From Gemmatales bacterium (GTDB taxonomy: Bacteria > Planctomycetota > Planctomycetia > Gemmatales > HRBIN36), in NCBI GenBank assembly GCA_025060195.1, contig JANXCQ010000017.1, positions 26,613-90,612 on the forward strand: a stretch of DNA of 64,000 bases, given 5' to 3'. Every line of letters begins with the position of its first letter. The stretch's first letter is position 1. The position numbers were made by a program, and so were the translations under genes. Under the pieces are notes generated by a model. The model searched no databases. It was not told where the DNA came from and saw only the letters and a list, made by a program, of their open reading frames with translations. Of this stretch, positions 36,185 through 45,456 are shown piece by piece.

Positions 36185-37621
36185 CTAGTGAGAGCGCTGT
36201 AGTTGGCTTTGCCATTGCTCGACGAGCTTGCCGATATCCCGGTAGAAATAGTCGAGGTTGGCGACCTCCGTGCCGAGGCGAAGAGCGGTTTCGTAATCTT
36301 TGTCCTGAGCCGCCAGTACTGCTAACTCGTAGAGCAGTTCCTTGCGAAGTTCTTCTTCGTTCGCAGGTAAAACTTCGAGAGCTTCCTGAAAATTGCGTTT
36401 GGCCAAGGCATAGTTTTTCTTATGAATAAAACATTTGCCCAAGCCAATCAACGCTCTGCAAGCATGTTTGGGATCCTTGCGGGCCAGTTGGAACTCACGG
36501 ATAGCCTCATCCAACAATCCGAGGAGCATCAGGCGTGTCGCCAAGGCGACACGCGCCGCGTTATCATTGGGGTAGCGATCCAGCCGCGCGCGATACAAGT
36601 CCATTTCTCTACGAAGTATCTCTAAGGCCAGTTTCTCCCGTAGCTGTTTTGCTAACTCGTCGTCGGGATTCTCTTCGACACGGCGATTGGCCACGCGAAG
36701 ATTCTCGCGTAGCGACTCGATTTCGATTTCCGCTAGGGCTTGGTTCAGCTCAAACTGGGGGCCAGCCTGCTTTAGGCCCTCATGAAGCACGTGAAGAGCG
36801 TCTTCCAGTTTGCCGCGCCGCTTATAGATATCAGCCAGGCTGAGATAATGGGACACATGAGAGGGGTCGGCCGCAATCCGCTGGCGAAGCAAGTCGATTT
36901 GATGCTGCATCGGGTCGGCAAGACCGATGGTGGGTTCTCTGGGAGTGTCGGCCTCGGATTCGCCATGCTTGGCGGAGACCATCTGTTCTTGGGCTCGGGC
37001 AATGTGGCGTTCGTAACCGCCGCGCGCGATGGTTTCCATAGCGGCCAAGTCTTTCTGCTTGCGGTGGGCCTCATCATCGGTGGGACAGAGTTGGGCGACA
37101 ATGGCCCAGAGCTTAACCGCCTTCTGAAAATCTCCTAAGCGCTCACATAGGCGTGCGTACTGCCGATGGCTCGCCGCATGGTGCGGGTCAGCGCCACATG
37201 CCGTCTCATAAAGCCAAGCGGCCAGATTGTATAATTCCAAAGCCTCCGCGGCTTGGCCCATGGCCAGGAGTGTGCTTACGTCCCAGGGATTGCTACACAG
37301 AATACGCTCACCTAAAGCCAGTACATCGCGGTAATCCTGTTGTTGCTGAGCTAAGCGGAGTTTGGCACGTTGCCGCAACGTTTTCAACCATGCCCACCAA
37401 CGCCAAGGTCGGCGATTATGCCAACGGGCCTTTTGCACGCTTCGCAGTTGTTGGCGATACTCTAGATTCGCTGGGTCTAAGCAGCAACATTCCTGCAGCA
37501 ACGACATGGCATAATCCAATCCCTTGCCGCCTTGCCGGATTAGCTGCCGTGCTCGTTCGTATTGTTGGCTGGCGACACGACGCTGCTCGGGAGTGACCTG
37601 GAGAACTTGGCGCACACTCAT
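36185..37621 (-). CDS. Cytoplasmic TPR-repeat protein
   Basis: 478 residues. No signal peptide. TPR-like units are visible, e.g. YNLAAWLYETACGADPHHAA, LGDFQKAVKLWAIVAQLCP, RGKLEDALHVLHEGLKQAGP and LLDEAIREFQLARKDPKHAC. A Lys/Trp/Arg-rich linker follows the first unit (about residues 70-85). ATG 37621 overlaps the beta-RFAP synthase stop (ATGA), so it is made from the H4MPT transcript although no role there is known. Confidence 0.75.
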   Translation of the reverse strand: MSVRQVLQVTPEQRRVASQQYERARQLIRQGGKGLDYAMSLLQECCCLDPANLEYRQQLRSVQKARWHNRRPWRWWAWLKTLRQRAKLRLAQQQQDYRDVLALGERILCSNPWDVSTLLAMGQAAEALELYNLAAWLYETACGADPHHAASHRQYARLCERLGDFQKAVKLWAIVAQLCPTDDEAHRKQKDLAAMETIARGGYERHIARAQEQMVSAKHGESEADTPREPTIGLADPMQHQIDLLRQRIAADPSHVSHYLSLADIYKRRGKLEDALHVLHEGLKQAGPQFELNQALAEIEIESLRENLRVANRRVEENPDDELAKQLREKLALEILRREMDLYRARLDRYPNDNAARVALATRLMLLGLLDEAIREFQLARKDPKHACRALIGLGKCFIHKKNYALAKRNFQEALEVLPANEEELRKELLYELAVLAAQDKDYETALRLGTEVANLDYFYRDIGKLVEQWQSQLQRSH

Positions 37622-38655
37622 AGTCGGCCTCGCATGGTTGGATTTTGCGGATAACGCGCCCCCCGGACATGGCGCGGAACCCACTCCCCAGATTGGTGTT
37701 GGCATAAGATAGCCCCGTCCAGGCTCGCTCTAGTAATGATAATGCTACCCAAGGTAGCATTCAAATGCACGTCCACCTGAGTGAGCACTTCTTGCAAGCG
37801 TTGTTCTGGAGCGATAAGAAATACCGTGGGCCCCCAGGAGGACTGGCCGACCGCCACGGGTGCATATTGCCGCAAGAAGGCCACCAAGTCCACTACCTCA
37901 GGACTATGATAACTTCCTGCTTGCCACGCCTCGAAACACTTTCCCGCCAAGCGATTATACTCCCATAGCCCCTCAGCGAAGTCCTCATAGCGCCCTTCCA
38001 ATAGGGCAGGAATGATCTGCAACAGGGCGAGCCGGCATAAGCGTTCACTAACACGATTGGCCTCTGGCCCCAGCTGGGCGAACACTGCTTGTTCTTGGGC
38101 ACCATGCAAGCCCCGAGCGTCCTTGGGCAAAAATAGGGCTACTTGCCATTCTTGCGGAAATTCAAAACGCAGATAAGTCGCGGTCTGCGAGCTATCGCCA
38201 GCTCGCCCGAGATCCACGATGAAACCACCACTGGCAAAGACTGCAGCACCCACCTTGGAGCGGGCGCCCCGTCCTGTCCAGCGGAGCAGGTCAGACAACG
38301 ACGGGTCGAAGTCAGCGCTGCGGGCCACTAACCACGCCAGTGCGCAGGCCAATTGCGTGCCGCTGCCCAAGCCGACGTGAGCGGGTATCGCCCGCACGAT
38401 GTGGATGTCCAACGGTCGCGCTTGGCCCAGAGCTTGGTGCTGCAGGAGTCGGGCCAGATACCGCTCCGCCCGTTCCGCTTCCTCACCCCGAACTCGCCAA
38501 GCACTTGACGGACGAGCTTCCATCAGATAGCCAGGCTCTGCCAATCCCAACCCTAGACCGCCATAACGCCTCACCTCGCCCGGGCCGGGGACCAGTAAGC
38601 CGAAGTGAAGTCGGCTCGGCGTCTGGATGCGTATGGGAGAAACCGAGGCGTCCAT
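37618..38655 (-). CDS. Beta-ribofuranosylaminobenzene 5'-phosphate synthase
   Basis: GHMP-kinase-like enzyme that joins p-aminobenzoate to PRPP with loss of CO2 and pyrophosphate, the first committed step of (tetrahydro)methanopterin synthesis. 345 residues. Motifs: TPSRLHFGLLVPG at the start, the phosphate-binding IPAHVGLGSGTQLACA and GRGARSKVGAAVFASGGFIVD, which is diagnostic for the family. The archaeal enzyme and its counterparts in methylotrophs and planctomycetes share these. pabB (substrate supply) is upstream in the same strand group and prs (the other substrate) is nearby. Confidence 0.92.
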   Translation of the reverse strand: MDASVSPIRIQTPSRLHFGLLVPGPGEVRRYGGLGLGLAEPGYLMEARPSSAWRVRGEEAERAERYLARLLQHQALGQARPLDIHIVRAIPAHVGLGSGTQLACALAWLVARSADFDPSLSDLLRWTGRGARSKVGAAVFASGGFIVDLGRAGDSSQTATYLRFEFPQEWQVALFLPKDARGLHGAQEQAVFAQLGPEANRVSERLCRLALLQIIPALLEGRYEDFAEGLWEYNRLAGKCFEAWQAGSYHSPEVVDLVAFLRQYAPVAVGQSSWGPTVFLIAPEQRLQEVLTQVDVHLNATLGSIIITRASLDGAILCQHQSGEWVPRHVRGARYPQNPTMRGRL

Positions 38656-38808
38656 ATCTCCTAATCAAGGCCTTGGCGGCTCTGATGGCAAGCCTGACTT
38701 TAATAAGTTCCTGCTTGGTGCGTTCCCTCACCGCCTGAGCCATTATTAAAGAGTTTTTCCGCATGGATTCGGTTGGGAAGAAAACCCGTCGCGCATCTCG
38801 CTTCAACC

Positions 38809-39414
38809 TCAGCATTGTGCGCTCCCATGCGCGTGTATATACCGATGCAACAGGGCGAACGCGGCATGCTCCCTTGGGCCGCCGGTTTTTTCTACCAACG
38901 GCTGAAGTCGGCGGAGTTCGTCGCATACTTGTTCGAACGGCAAGATATGAAGACGTGTCGCCAAGATGGCGGCCTCCAGGACGGCATGACACGCCCGATT
39001 AAATCCGAGAAAATCACGAAATCGGCCACAGGCTACCACCTCGGCGCGCAGCAGGGCACGTTCCGCACGGTCGTCCACCTCAACAATGCGAAACTCATAA
39101 TAACGGCAAACGTCCTGGACAACGTAACCGAGCACCTGGTGCGCCGGTCGCACCTCGGGGAACGGCTCGACGGCATCGATGGCCGCTTGTGCCAGCAACA
39201 GCACGTCATCGGTCAAGTGAAACACCCCTTCCGGATGGTGCCGCAGATTACGATAGGTCTGCGCCGTCTGAAATGGACGCAGCAGCATGCGATGCCAATT
39301 CACTCGCGGACGGCCATGAACGTCCAGGTCTTCGGGCAGAATGGTCGCTCCCATGGGGGCCAGGTGCAACTGGTTGTCCGGCGTCAGAGTGCTCACCAAA
39401 CCTTCCAGGATCAT
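38809..39414 (-). CDS. DUF447 protein of the H4MPT gene group
   Basis: 201 residues, flavin-reductase-like beta barrel at the start (ILEGLVSTL, LHLAPMGATI) and helical end. DUF447 proteins are regularly found beside H4MPT biosynthesis genes in archaea and C1-metabolising bacteria; the exact step is not known to me. ATG 39414 has GAGGG upstream, 19 bases after pabB. The downstream gap of 153 bases to beta-RFAP synthase has no gene. Confidence 0.8.
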   Translation of the reverse strand: MILEGLVSTLTPDNQLHLAPMGATILPEDLDVHGRPRVNWHRMLLRPFQTAQTYRNLRHHPEGVFHLTDDVLLLAQAAIDAVEPFPEVRPAHQVLGYVVQDVCRYYEFRIVEVDDRAERALLRAEVVACGRFRDFLGFNRACHAVLEAAILATRLHILPFEQVCDELRRLQPLVEKTGGPREHAAFALLHRYIHAHGSAQC

Positions 39415-39433
39415 TTACCCTCTGTTGACTCCA

Positions 39434-40921
39434 CTACTCCAGGGCACGCAAGATTCCCTCGGCCTTATGCAGCGTTTCTTCATATTCGCGAGCAGGTTCG
39501 GAATCCGCCACAATGCCGCCACCTACGGGGAACTGAATCCATCCTCGAGCCACCGTACAGGTGCGAATCAGGATGTTCCACTCCGCGCTACCATCGAAAC
39601 CGAGAAATCCTAGGGCACCACAGTAAGGCCCGCGCACGGTTGGTTCCAGTTCGGCAATGATCTCCATGGCGCGTACCTTGGGCGCACCTGTAACCGAACC
39701 ACCGGGGAACGCCGCACGCAACAAGTCGAAGGCATCACACTCGGGCCGCAATTGACCGCGTACCACGCTCACCAGATGATGTACCGTGCGATAGCTCTCC
39801 AGCCGACATAAGTCCGCCACCTGAATCGTGCCATAGCGACAAACCCGGCCCAAGTCGTTCCGCAACAAATCCACAATCATGACGTTTTCCGCACGGTCTT
39901 TGCCACTGGTCAACAGCTCTTGCTGCAAGCGCAGGTCTTGCTCGCCAGTGGCTCCACGCGGACGCGTTCCCTTGATGGGACGAGTCTCCACCCAACCGTC
40001 CGGGCTGACCCGCAGGAACAACTCGGGCGAAGCGCTGACCAGGACGTATTCTCCCGCGTCAAAATACCCAGCGAACGGCGCGGGATTGCACTGGCGCAAG
40101 CGCCCGTACAGCTGCAACGGGCTGAGCCGTGCCGGGTACAGCAGCCGCTGCGCCAAATTGACTTGGAAACAATCCCCCGCATGGACATAGTCAATAGCGC
40201 GACGCACGGCGGCCTCGAAACCCGCCCGCGAAAAATTGCTGGTCAGTCCGGCTAACCGCGGCAGCGAGAATTGCGGACACCATGACACCGCGGGCTCTGC
40301 CAATTGGGTCGCATGACGCTGCGTCAAATCCACCCCAGGCCGATGCTCGAGCCACGCTTGCACCTGATTCAACCGTTCCCAGGCCCGACGGTAACGCTGC
40401 TCGACCTCCGGTTCGGGCCAGCCGCTACTCACCAGCCAGCATTGCTCCGTCTGGTGATCCCAGGCCAATACCCAATCATACACGCCGACGACTAATTCGG
40501 ATAAGCCCAATTCATCTTGGCCCGCACGAGGCACCCGCTCCAAGTGCTGCACCAGTTCATAACTCCACACCCCTGCGGCACCGCCTGGAAACGGCGGTAA
40601 ATCCCGATGTGGCCACTGCCGAAAGGGAGCGAGGAAACGCCGCAACGCTAGCCACGGGTCGCCGTGTTCCAAGAACGTTTGGCCCTGATAGTGCCAACGC
40701 AACTGACGACCCCGCGCACGCAACACGGCAAACGGTTCGGCCGTCAACCAGGAATACCGCCCACATTCGCCGCCGACTTGCACACTTTCCAGCAAAATCG
40801 GCATCGAAAGATCAGCCAAACGCAATAAGGCGTCCCAAGGCGTGAGCTTACTCGCCCACGGCACCGCGAGCGGCAAGGCCGTTTGCAGGCGTTCAGTCGT
40901 GGCCGATGCTAATGCGGTCAT
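39434..40921 (-). CDS. pabB: Aminodeoxychorismate synthase component I
   Basis: Chorismate-binding enzyme making aminodeoxychorismate for p-aminobenzoate. PabB rather than TrpE because the active-site motif is PIKGTRPRG (Lys; TrpE has Ala). Other motifs: SPELFLR, SGKDRAENVMIVDLLRNDL, GSVTGAPKVRAMEII and GALGFLGFDG. 495 residues from ATG 40921; TTG 40930 is open with GAGG four bases in front, so the start is not settled. pABA is a substrate of beta-RFAP synthase as well as folate synthesis, which fits its place in this block. Confidence 0.9.
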   Translation of the reverse strand: MTALASATTERLQTALPLAVPWASKLTPWDALLRLADLSMPILLESVQVGGECGRYSWLTAEPFAVLRARGRQLRWHYQGQTFLEHGDPWLALRRFLAPFRQWPHRDLPPFPGGAAGVWSYELVQHLERVPRAGQDELGLSELVVGVYDWVLAWDHQTEQCWLVSSGWPEPEVEQRYRRAWERLNQVQAWLEHRPGVDLTQRHATQLAEPAVSWCPQFSLPRLAGLTSNFSRAGFEAAVRRAIDYVHAGDCFQVNLAQRLLYPARLSPLQLYGRLRQCNPAPFAGYFDAGEYVLVSASPELFLRVSPDGWVETRPIKGTRPRGATGEQDLRLQQELLTSGKDRAENVMIVDLLRNDLGRVCRYGTIQVADLCRLESYRTVHHLVSVVRGQLRPECDAFDLLRAAFPGGSVTGAPKVRAMEIIAELEPTVRGPYCGALGFLGFDGSAEWNILIRTCTVARGWIQFPVGGGIVADSEPAREYEETLHKAEGILRALE

Positions 40922-41123
40922 GACCAGCAAGGTACCTCAGTATAGTGCGGGCTATAGCTAGCCCGGCACGGTGTGTTGTTACCCATGGGCTGATTCGACA
41001 CATCTGTGAACAATCATATGACTTAGCCGTTATCGAGTTGCCCAGAACGCGGCCAATTGACGTTCGGCGCTCGTCTGGCGCTAAGAACCACTTGTCTTGG
41101 TAACAACCTGCTAATGAGCGGGA

Positions 41124-42482
41124 CTAAGCTTGGTCGCTGCCATGGGAGTTCTCAGGGCGCGTGAGCAAACCCCATTGTAGGGCTTCGTCCTGAACATAGT
41201 TCTTGCCCAGAGTCAGCGCCGTAACCGCCTTAGCCATTTCATAACCTAAATAAAAAGCATGGTCAGGTTCGAGGTTCTCCTGGCGCAGGATCTCCCGAAT
41301 GATGCGGAACGGGTCTTGGCCCCGCCAATAGCCTCTACCGCTAATGACATGGAGCTGGTCATCCTCGGCGAAAATACGAAAATTCCGATCGCGGATTTGT
41401 CGTGCCCATTCTTGGAGTAACTGGCTACCATAACGCCGCAATCGTTTATCTCGGAGCATAACTAGGCGGGGGTCTAAGTTCTTAGGCGGCACCCGCTGCT
41501 CGACGGCATAGCATACTATACGCCGGGCTAAGTCTAATTCACGAACACAAGTGCGACACCAGTTAGCTACCTGAGTGGTCAGAACGCTCGTGATATTCAG
41601 TTCCTCACAGAATCCCGCCAGCAGCAAGTTAATACCGGCGGAGTCGACCTCTGAGAGTTCCGTGAGGTTACCGACCCCCATAAGCATCTTCACTTCGGGA
41701 TAGCGCCGACGTACTTCGAGATAGCGACCTAATGAGGCGGCAAAACCGCTTCCGATGGGCTCTAATATAGGGTCGACCCGAAACGGTACTCCCCGAGATG
41801 CGAGCCATTCTATATTTCGATCTAAACCCTCTAAGTTTGCGGGAACGTCGGGTATCAGCACTACTTCACTGCCCCAGTCGGGAGCAGCTTCGATGTTCGA
41901 GCTATGCACACTAAGCACTAACTCCGCTCCCGCTCGCACTGCTTCGCTGATCTCCTGAACATTGAAACTGTCCACGGAGACGCGGAGTCCGGCATCGCGT
42001 AGGCATTTAACTGCATCGCCGATAGTCGTCCACGTAGTTCCCGGCTCGCAACCTAAGTCAATGATGTCGGCGCCTTCGCGGCGTAGCCGTTGGGCTTCCG
42101 CCAGTAATTCCTCGCGCGTCAGACGAGGAGCATAGTTAATTTCCGCCAGGATTTCGATGTGATACTTATCTAAACTCACTTGCCGCTTCTGTCCGAAATA
42201 GCTGGGCAGGTCGATCAGATCTTTAGGGCCTACCTCGACAGGGACCTTAGCTTTTTGCAGGAGGGGGGTCAAGTCTCCACCACACCATCCTGGGATCATA
42301 ATACGGTCTATATGTTCGGGAGGCTGTAAGTGTCGGGCGATCCAGTCAGGCGTCATGAGCGCAGCCACGCTGATATTGAGAACAGCTATCTCATACTCCC
42401 AGCCCGCCTTGGGAGCTAACTCAGCTAACACACGTCTTAGCGCCGGTTCCGCTAATTTCCCAGTTACAAATAAGTAGCGCAT
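41124..42482 (-). CDS. Dihydropteroate-synthase-like protein of methanopterin synthesis (DUF6513 type)
   Basis: 452 residues. N-terminal 130 residues form a separate domain (MRYLFVTGKLAEPAL...), then a TIM-barrel DHPS-like part: ADIIDLGCEPGTTW, GLRVSVDSFNVQE, ELVLSVHSSN, VPFRVDPILEPIG and LMGVGNLTELSEVDSAG. C-terminal 150 residues are extra. Relatives in archaea couple a pterin to the ribofuranosyl-aminobenzene unit; the bacterial proteins are placed in the H4MPT pathway by context. ATG 42482. Distance to pabB is about 200 bases. Confidence 0.85.
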   Translation of the reverse strand: MRYLFVTGKLAEPALRRVLAELAPKAGWEYEIAVLNISVAALMTPDWIARHLQPPEHIDRIMIPGWCGGDLTPLLQKAKVPVEVGPKDLIDLPSYFGQKRQVSLDKYHIEILAEINYAPRLTREELLAEAQRLRREGADIIDLGCEPGTTWTTIGDAVKCLRDAGLRVSVDSFNVQEISEAVRAGAELVLSVHSSNIEAAPDWGSEVVLIPDVPANLEGLDRNIEWLASRGVPFRVDPILEPIGSGFAASLGRYLEVRRRYPEVKMLMGVGNLTELSEVDSAGINLLLAGFCEELNITSVLTTQVANWCRTCVRELDLARRIVCYAVEQRVPPKNLDPRLVMLRDKRLRRYGSQLLQEWARQIRDRNFRIFAEDDQLHVISGRGYWRGQDPFRIIREILRQENLEPDHAFYLGYEMAKAVTALTLGKNYVQDEALQWGLLTRPENSHGSDQA

Positions 42483-42510
42483 AGAACATCGGCAGGCCCA
42501 CGAGGGACTG

Positions 42511-42616
42511 TATTTAGTGGTACATGGGTGTCAAGATAGCTTATAGTACCGATACAGTTATAACCTGACTGAAGTCACGCTCCATATACAGTGGCACATG
42601 GACGCCAGGATAGCTT
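42511..42616. repeat. Imperfect direct repeat, two copies
   Basis: Copies at 42511-42542 and 42585-42616 are 74 bases apart. Shared core: AGTGG, ACATGG, then GATAGCTT, with most differences being transitions. It is in the leader between phhB and the DHPS-like gene and may be a regulatory site of the DHPS-like gene. Confidence 0.5.
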
Positions 42617-42733
42617 CCAAGGACTAAACCTGCGAGGCTGGCGTTTGGCACTCATTGATGTAAGCCCCGCGGTTCTATATACTGCTTAGAGGTCTATGCT
42701 TAGAAGGGGGATAGCTGGCCTCTGGGTCTAAGC

Positions 42734-43078
42734 TCATTCGACCCACTTTTTGGGAAAGCCCGGCAGCGGCGAACCAGGCTCCGGTTTCCAGGTGGCTAAT
42801 TGTTCGATGCGTTTGGCCAGTTCGAAATCGAGTTCGGTGATGCCGCGGACTTTGTGCGTCTGTAATTTCACGGTCAGCTCGGCATAGCCCAAGGTGAGAT
42901 CAGGATGGTGGTAGGCGGCCTCGGAAATGTAGCCAATAGCGTTAGCCAGCAACAACGTGTGGGCGTAGCCTGGCGTGCGGTATTTGCGACGCAGCCAGCC
43001 TTCGCGATATTCCCAATGCGGTAATTGCTGCAACCGCTGTTGAATTTCCTCTTCGCTCAGCACACGAAGCTCGACCAT
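42734..43078 (-). CDS. Pterin-4a-carbinolamine dehydratase
   Basis: 114 residues. The family signature is present: AAYHHPDLTLGYAELTVKL, then THKVRGITELDFELA; the two His and the following residues form the pterin-binding site. In organisms without aromatic amino acid hydroxylase, these proteins are linked to pterin cofactor synthesis; here the neighbours argue for a part in H4MPT metabolism. Strong GGGGGAGG site upstream of ATG 43078. It lies 26 bases after queD. Confidence 0.9.
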   Translation of the reverse strand: MVELRVLSEEEIQQRLQQLPHWEYREGWLRRKYRTPGYAHTLLLANAIGYISEAAYHHPDLTLGYAELTVKLQTHKVRGITELDFELAKRIEQLATWKPEPGSPLPGFPKKWVE

Positions 43079-43104
43079 AAGTTACCTCCCCCTTCGAGTG
43101 GCCA

Positions 43105-43518
43105 TCAGCCTTCGCGGTTGGGTGCATAGGTAGCATAGCAACTTTCGGTTTCCCAGAGACTGACGGAGACTACGGGAAATCCCTCACGCTGGGCGTATTC
43201 ATAGATGAGGCGCGCTATGTTTTCTGCAGTGGGATTAACATCTAACACATAAAACGGCTCTCCCAATTGGCGCAGATAAGGCAGGATCGGATCATCGCGG
43301 TGCAGAATCATCTTGTGGTCAAGGTTCGCATCTATCCAGCCTTGAATAACCCGTTTGATCTGGCCAAAATCTAGTACCATGCCTCGCGCATCGAGGTGTG
43401 GTGCCTCTAAAGTGATTACCGCTTTACCGTTATGGCCATGCAGGTAGCGACATTTGCCATCATAGTTCAGCAAGCGATGGCCATAACAGAAATAAATTTC
43501 GCGCGTGACGCGATACAT
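43105..43518 (-). CDS. queD: 6-carboxytetrahydropterin synthase
   Basis: 137 residues of the PTPS/QueD family. Zinc ligands: His14 in YGHRL and His27/His29 in the CRYLHGHN motif, whose Cys23 is the catalytic cysteine (CxxxHGH as in QueD). LDFGQIKR and ETESCYATY complete the active site. It would turn 7,8-dihydroneopterin triphosphate into carboxytetrahydropterin for queuosine; with the neighbours, a pterin-cofactor role is possible too. GGGGAGA upstream. Confidence 0.9.
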   Translation of the reverse strand: MYRVTREIYFCYGHRLLNYDGKCRYLHGHNGKAVITLEAPHLDARGMVLDFGQIKRVIQGWIDANLDHKMILHRDDPILPYLRQLGEPFYVLDVNPTAENIARLIYEYAQREGFPVVSVSLWETESCYATYAPNREG

Positions 43519-43621
43519 CAGGAATCTCCCCTCAGCTAGTAGGCTGGGAATGCGCGACTAAGAAAATTATCAGGGGCCTCTATTTCTTAGAGTAGAGGAC
43601 GACTGAATGGCCGAAGGTTGA

Positions 43622-44302
43622 TCAATTCGCATATTCTGTGGGATCGGGCAAGCCACACCGAGCGAACGCCTGCTGACGTTCGGCACACTTGTTACAGCGA
43701 CCGCAGTGGCGTTGCTGTTGCGGGCTGATGCAGGAGAAGGTCCACTGCAAGGGGAAAGCCTGCCCCGCAGAAATTACCTGCGTTTTATCTAAGTGGCGCA
43801 GGGGCTGAAGAATGCGTAAGCGGGCTTGACAGGCTTCGTTGACGAGGTCGGCCAGGTGACGCATAAAAGTCGGCGTGGCGTCTGAGAAGGGATTGCCTTT
43901 GAGCGTTCCCAGCGCTAGTACGCCGACGTTATTCAGGTGGCACCACAGCAGCGCTTTGCTCAGGAGCAAGACGTTGCGTCCTGGCAGATAAACTGCTTCA
44001 TCCGGCGAATTAGCATCGGGCACTTGGCGACCATCCAGGCTCCAGTGTGCCCCGTAGAGGTCGGCCACGGGTACTTCCAGCAGCACTAACGGCTGCAAAC
44101 TCGGCAGGCGCAGGTGCTGGAGAAACTCGCGGAGGTAATACAGTTCCACCGCTTCCCAAAGCAAGCCGCATCGGATATATACCGGGTGCACGCGATGCTG
44201 CCGTTGTGCGGCCAGCGCTAGTAGTACGGCACTATCTAACCCGCCACTGACTAAGACGGCCAAAGGCTCTTCGGGAGTGATGCTGGAAAAGTCGGGGGTC
44301 AT
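43622..44302 (-). CDS. queC: 7-cyano-7-deazaguanine synthase
   Basis: 226 residues. The PP-loop ATP-binding motif is LVSGGLDSAVLLALA (residues 17-31). The C-terminal zinc site is in SCISPQQQRHCGRCNKCAERQ with four Cys. Together with queD, it belongs to the preQ0/queuosine pathway. First gene of the minus-strand pterin block. It is a somewhat divergent QueC: the middle is shorter than in E. coli (231 aa), but all site residues are seen. Confidence 0.88.
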   Translation of the reverse strand: MTPDFSSITPEEPLAVLVSGGLDSAVLLALAAQRQHRVHPVYIRCGLLWEAVELYYLREFLQHLRLPSLQPLVLLEVPVADLYGAHWSLDGRQVPDANSPDEAVYLPGRNVLLLSKALLWCHLNNVGVLALGTLKGNPFSDATPTFMRHLADLVNEACQARLRILQPLRHLDKTQVISAGQAFPLQWTFSCISPQQQRHCGRCNKCAERQQAFARCGLPDPTEYAN

Positions 44303-44429
44303 GATTGGGTATCGTTGTCGCGAGATCAGACAGTCTCTGCCGGTCGCGGCTCAGGGAATTGTATGAGCTGAATTTCGGAATCCACTTATCCGCGCCCAGG
44401 TGGGTCGCTGGACGTGGGGATGGGCTAAG

Positions 44430-44458
44430 TTGACAGCCGGGCTTGGTTAAGCGATAAT
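44430..44458 (+). promoter_or_regulatory. Consensus sigma70-like promoter for prs
   Basis: TTGACA at 44430-44435, exactly 17 bases, GATAAT at 44453-44458, placed 38 bases before the prs ATG. The best promoter in the window. Confidence 0.7.
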
Positions 44459-44496
44459 GGCGGCAGACAGCTAGTGGCGGCAACTCGGAGCGGGGC

Positions 44497-45456
44497 ATGC
44501 ATGATAATAATTTCGAACTCAAGGTCTTCAGTGGGCGGAGCCATCCCCAGTTGGCCGCGGATATTTGCCAAGCCCTCGGGATTCCGTTAGGCAAAATCTC
44601 GTTAGGTAACTTTCCCGACGGCGAGATTTCAGTGCGAATTGAGGAAGATGTACGCGGACGCGACATTTTCCTTGTGCAGCCGACCTGTCCGCCGGTGAAC
44701 GAGAACCTGATGGAATTGCTGATCATGATCGACAGCTTCCGTCGGGCCAGCGCGGCGCGAATCACTGCGGTGTTGCCTTACTACGGTTATGCTCGACAGG
44801 ATCGAAAGGACGTGGGGCGTGTGCCGATCTCGGCCAAGTTGGTAGCTAACTTGCTTACGGTAGCCGGGGCCAATCGCTTGCTGACTGTGGATTTGCATGC
44901 CTATCAGATTCAGGGGTTTTTTGATATTCCTGTGGATCATTTGCTGGCGGCACCGGTGTTCGATGAGTACATCCAGCGCACCTTGCGGCTGCGCGCTGAG
45001 GAGATTGTGATTGTCAGTCCCGATGAGGGCCGGATCAAGATGGCGTTAGCCCATCAGAAGAAGCTGGGGGGCGGCTTAGCGATTGTAGATAAGCGGCGGG
45101 CCAGTGCTACGGAAACGAGGCAGGCCAACTTAATCGGCGATCCGTTGCGCGGGAAAATTGCCCTGCTGTTTGACGACATGATCGCCACCGGGGGCAGCAT
45201 TGTCGGTGCGGCCCAGGTTTGCAAGGCTCACGGAGCGCGGGCGATTTATGCCTTTGCTAGCCATGCGGTACTGTGCGGTCCCGCCATTGAGCGGTTACGC
45301 GAAGCACCGTTTGACGAAATCGTGGTCAGCGATAGCATTCCCGTGCCGGCGCACAAACGTCTGCCGAACCTAAAGATACTAAGTCTCGCCCCGATGCTGG
45401 GCGAAGCGATTCGCCGAATTCATCGCAACGAATCGGTCAGCGCTTTATTTCAATGA
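44497..45456 (+). CDS. prs: Ribose-phosphate pyrophosphokinase
   Basis: Makes PRPP from ribose 5-phosphate and ATP. 319 residues. FPDGEISVRIEEDVRG, YGYARQDRKDVGRVPISAK (ATP site), VDLHAYQIQGFFD and the PRPP loop LLFDDMIATGGS are all present. One difference from the common form is SPDEGRIKMALA, where most enzymes have SPDxGGxxRA. CGGAGCGGGG precedes ATG 44497. Its product is a substrate for beta-RFAP synthase. It overlaps the next gene (ATGA). Confidence 0.95.
   Translation: MHDNNFELKVFSGRSHPQLAADICQALGIPLGKISLGNFPDGEISVRIEEDVRGRDIFLVQPTCPPVNENLMELLIMIDSFRRASAARITAVLPYYGYARQDRKDVGRVPISAKLVANLLTVAGANRLLTVDLHAYQIQGFFDIPVDHLLAAPVFDEYIQRTLRLRAEEIVIVSPDEGRIKMALAHQKKLGGGLAIVDKRRASATETRQANLIGDPLRGKIALLFDDMIATGGSIVGAAQVCKAHGARAIYAFASHAVLCGPAIERLREAPFDEIVVSDSIPVPAHKRLPNLKILSLAPMLGEAIRRIHRNESVSALFQ

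Noticed and set aside
38483..38992. 169-residue minus-strand open frame across DUF447 and beta-RFAP synthase
   Set aside because: It lies in other frames of two well-supported genes and reads as Arg-rich shadow.
39434..40930. Anthranilate synthase component I (trpE)
   Set aside because: The active-site motif has Lys (PIKGT), which marks PabB; TrpE has Ala at this place.
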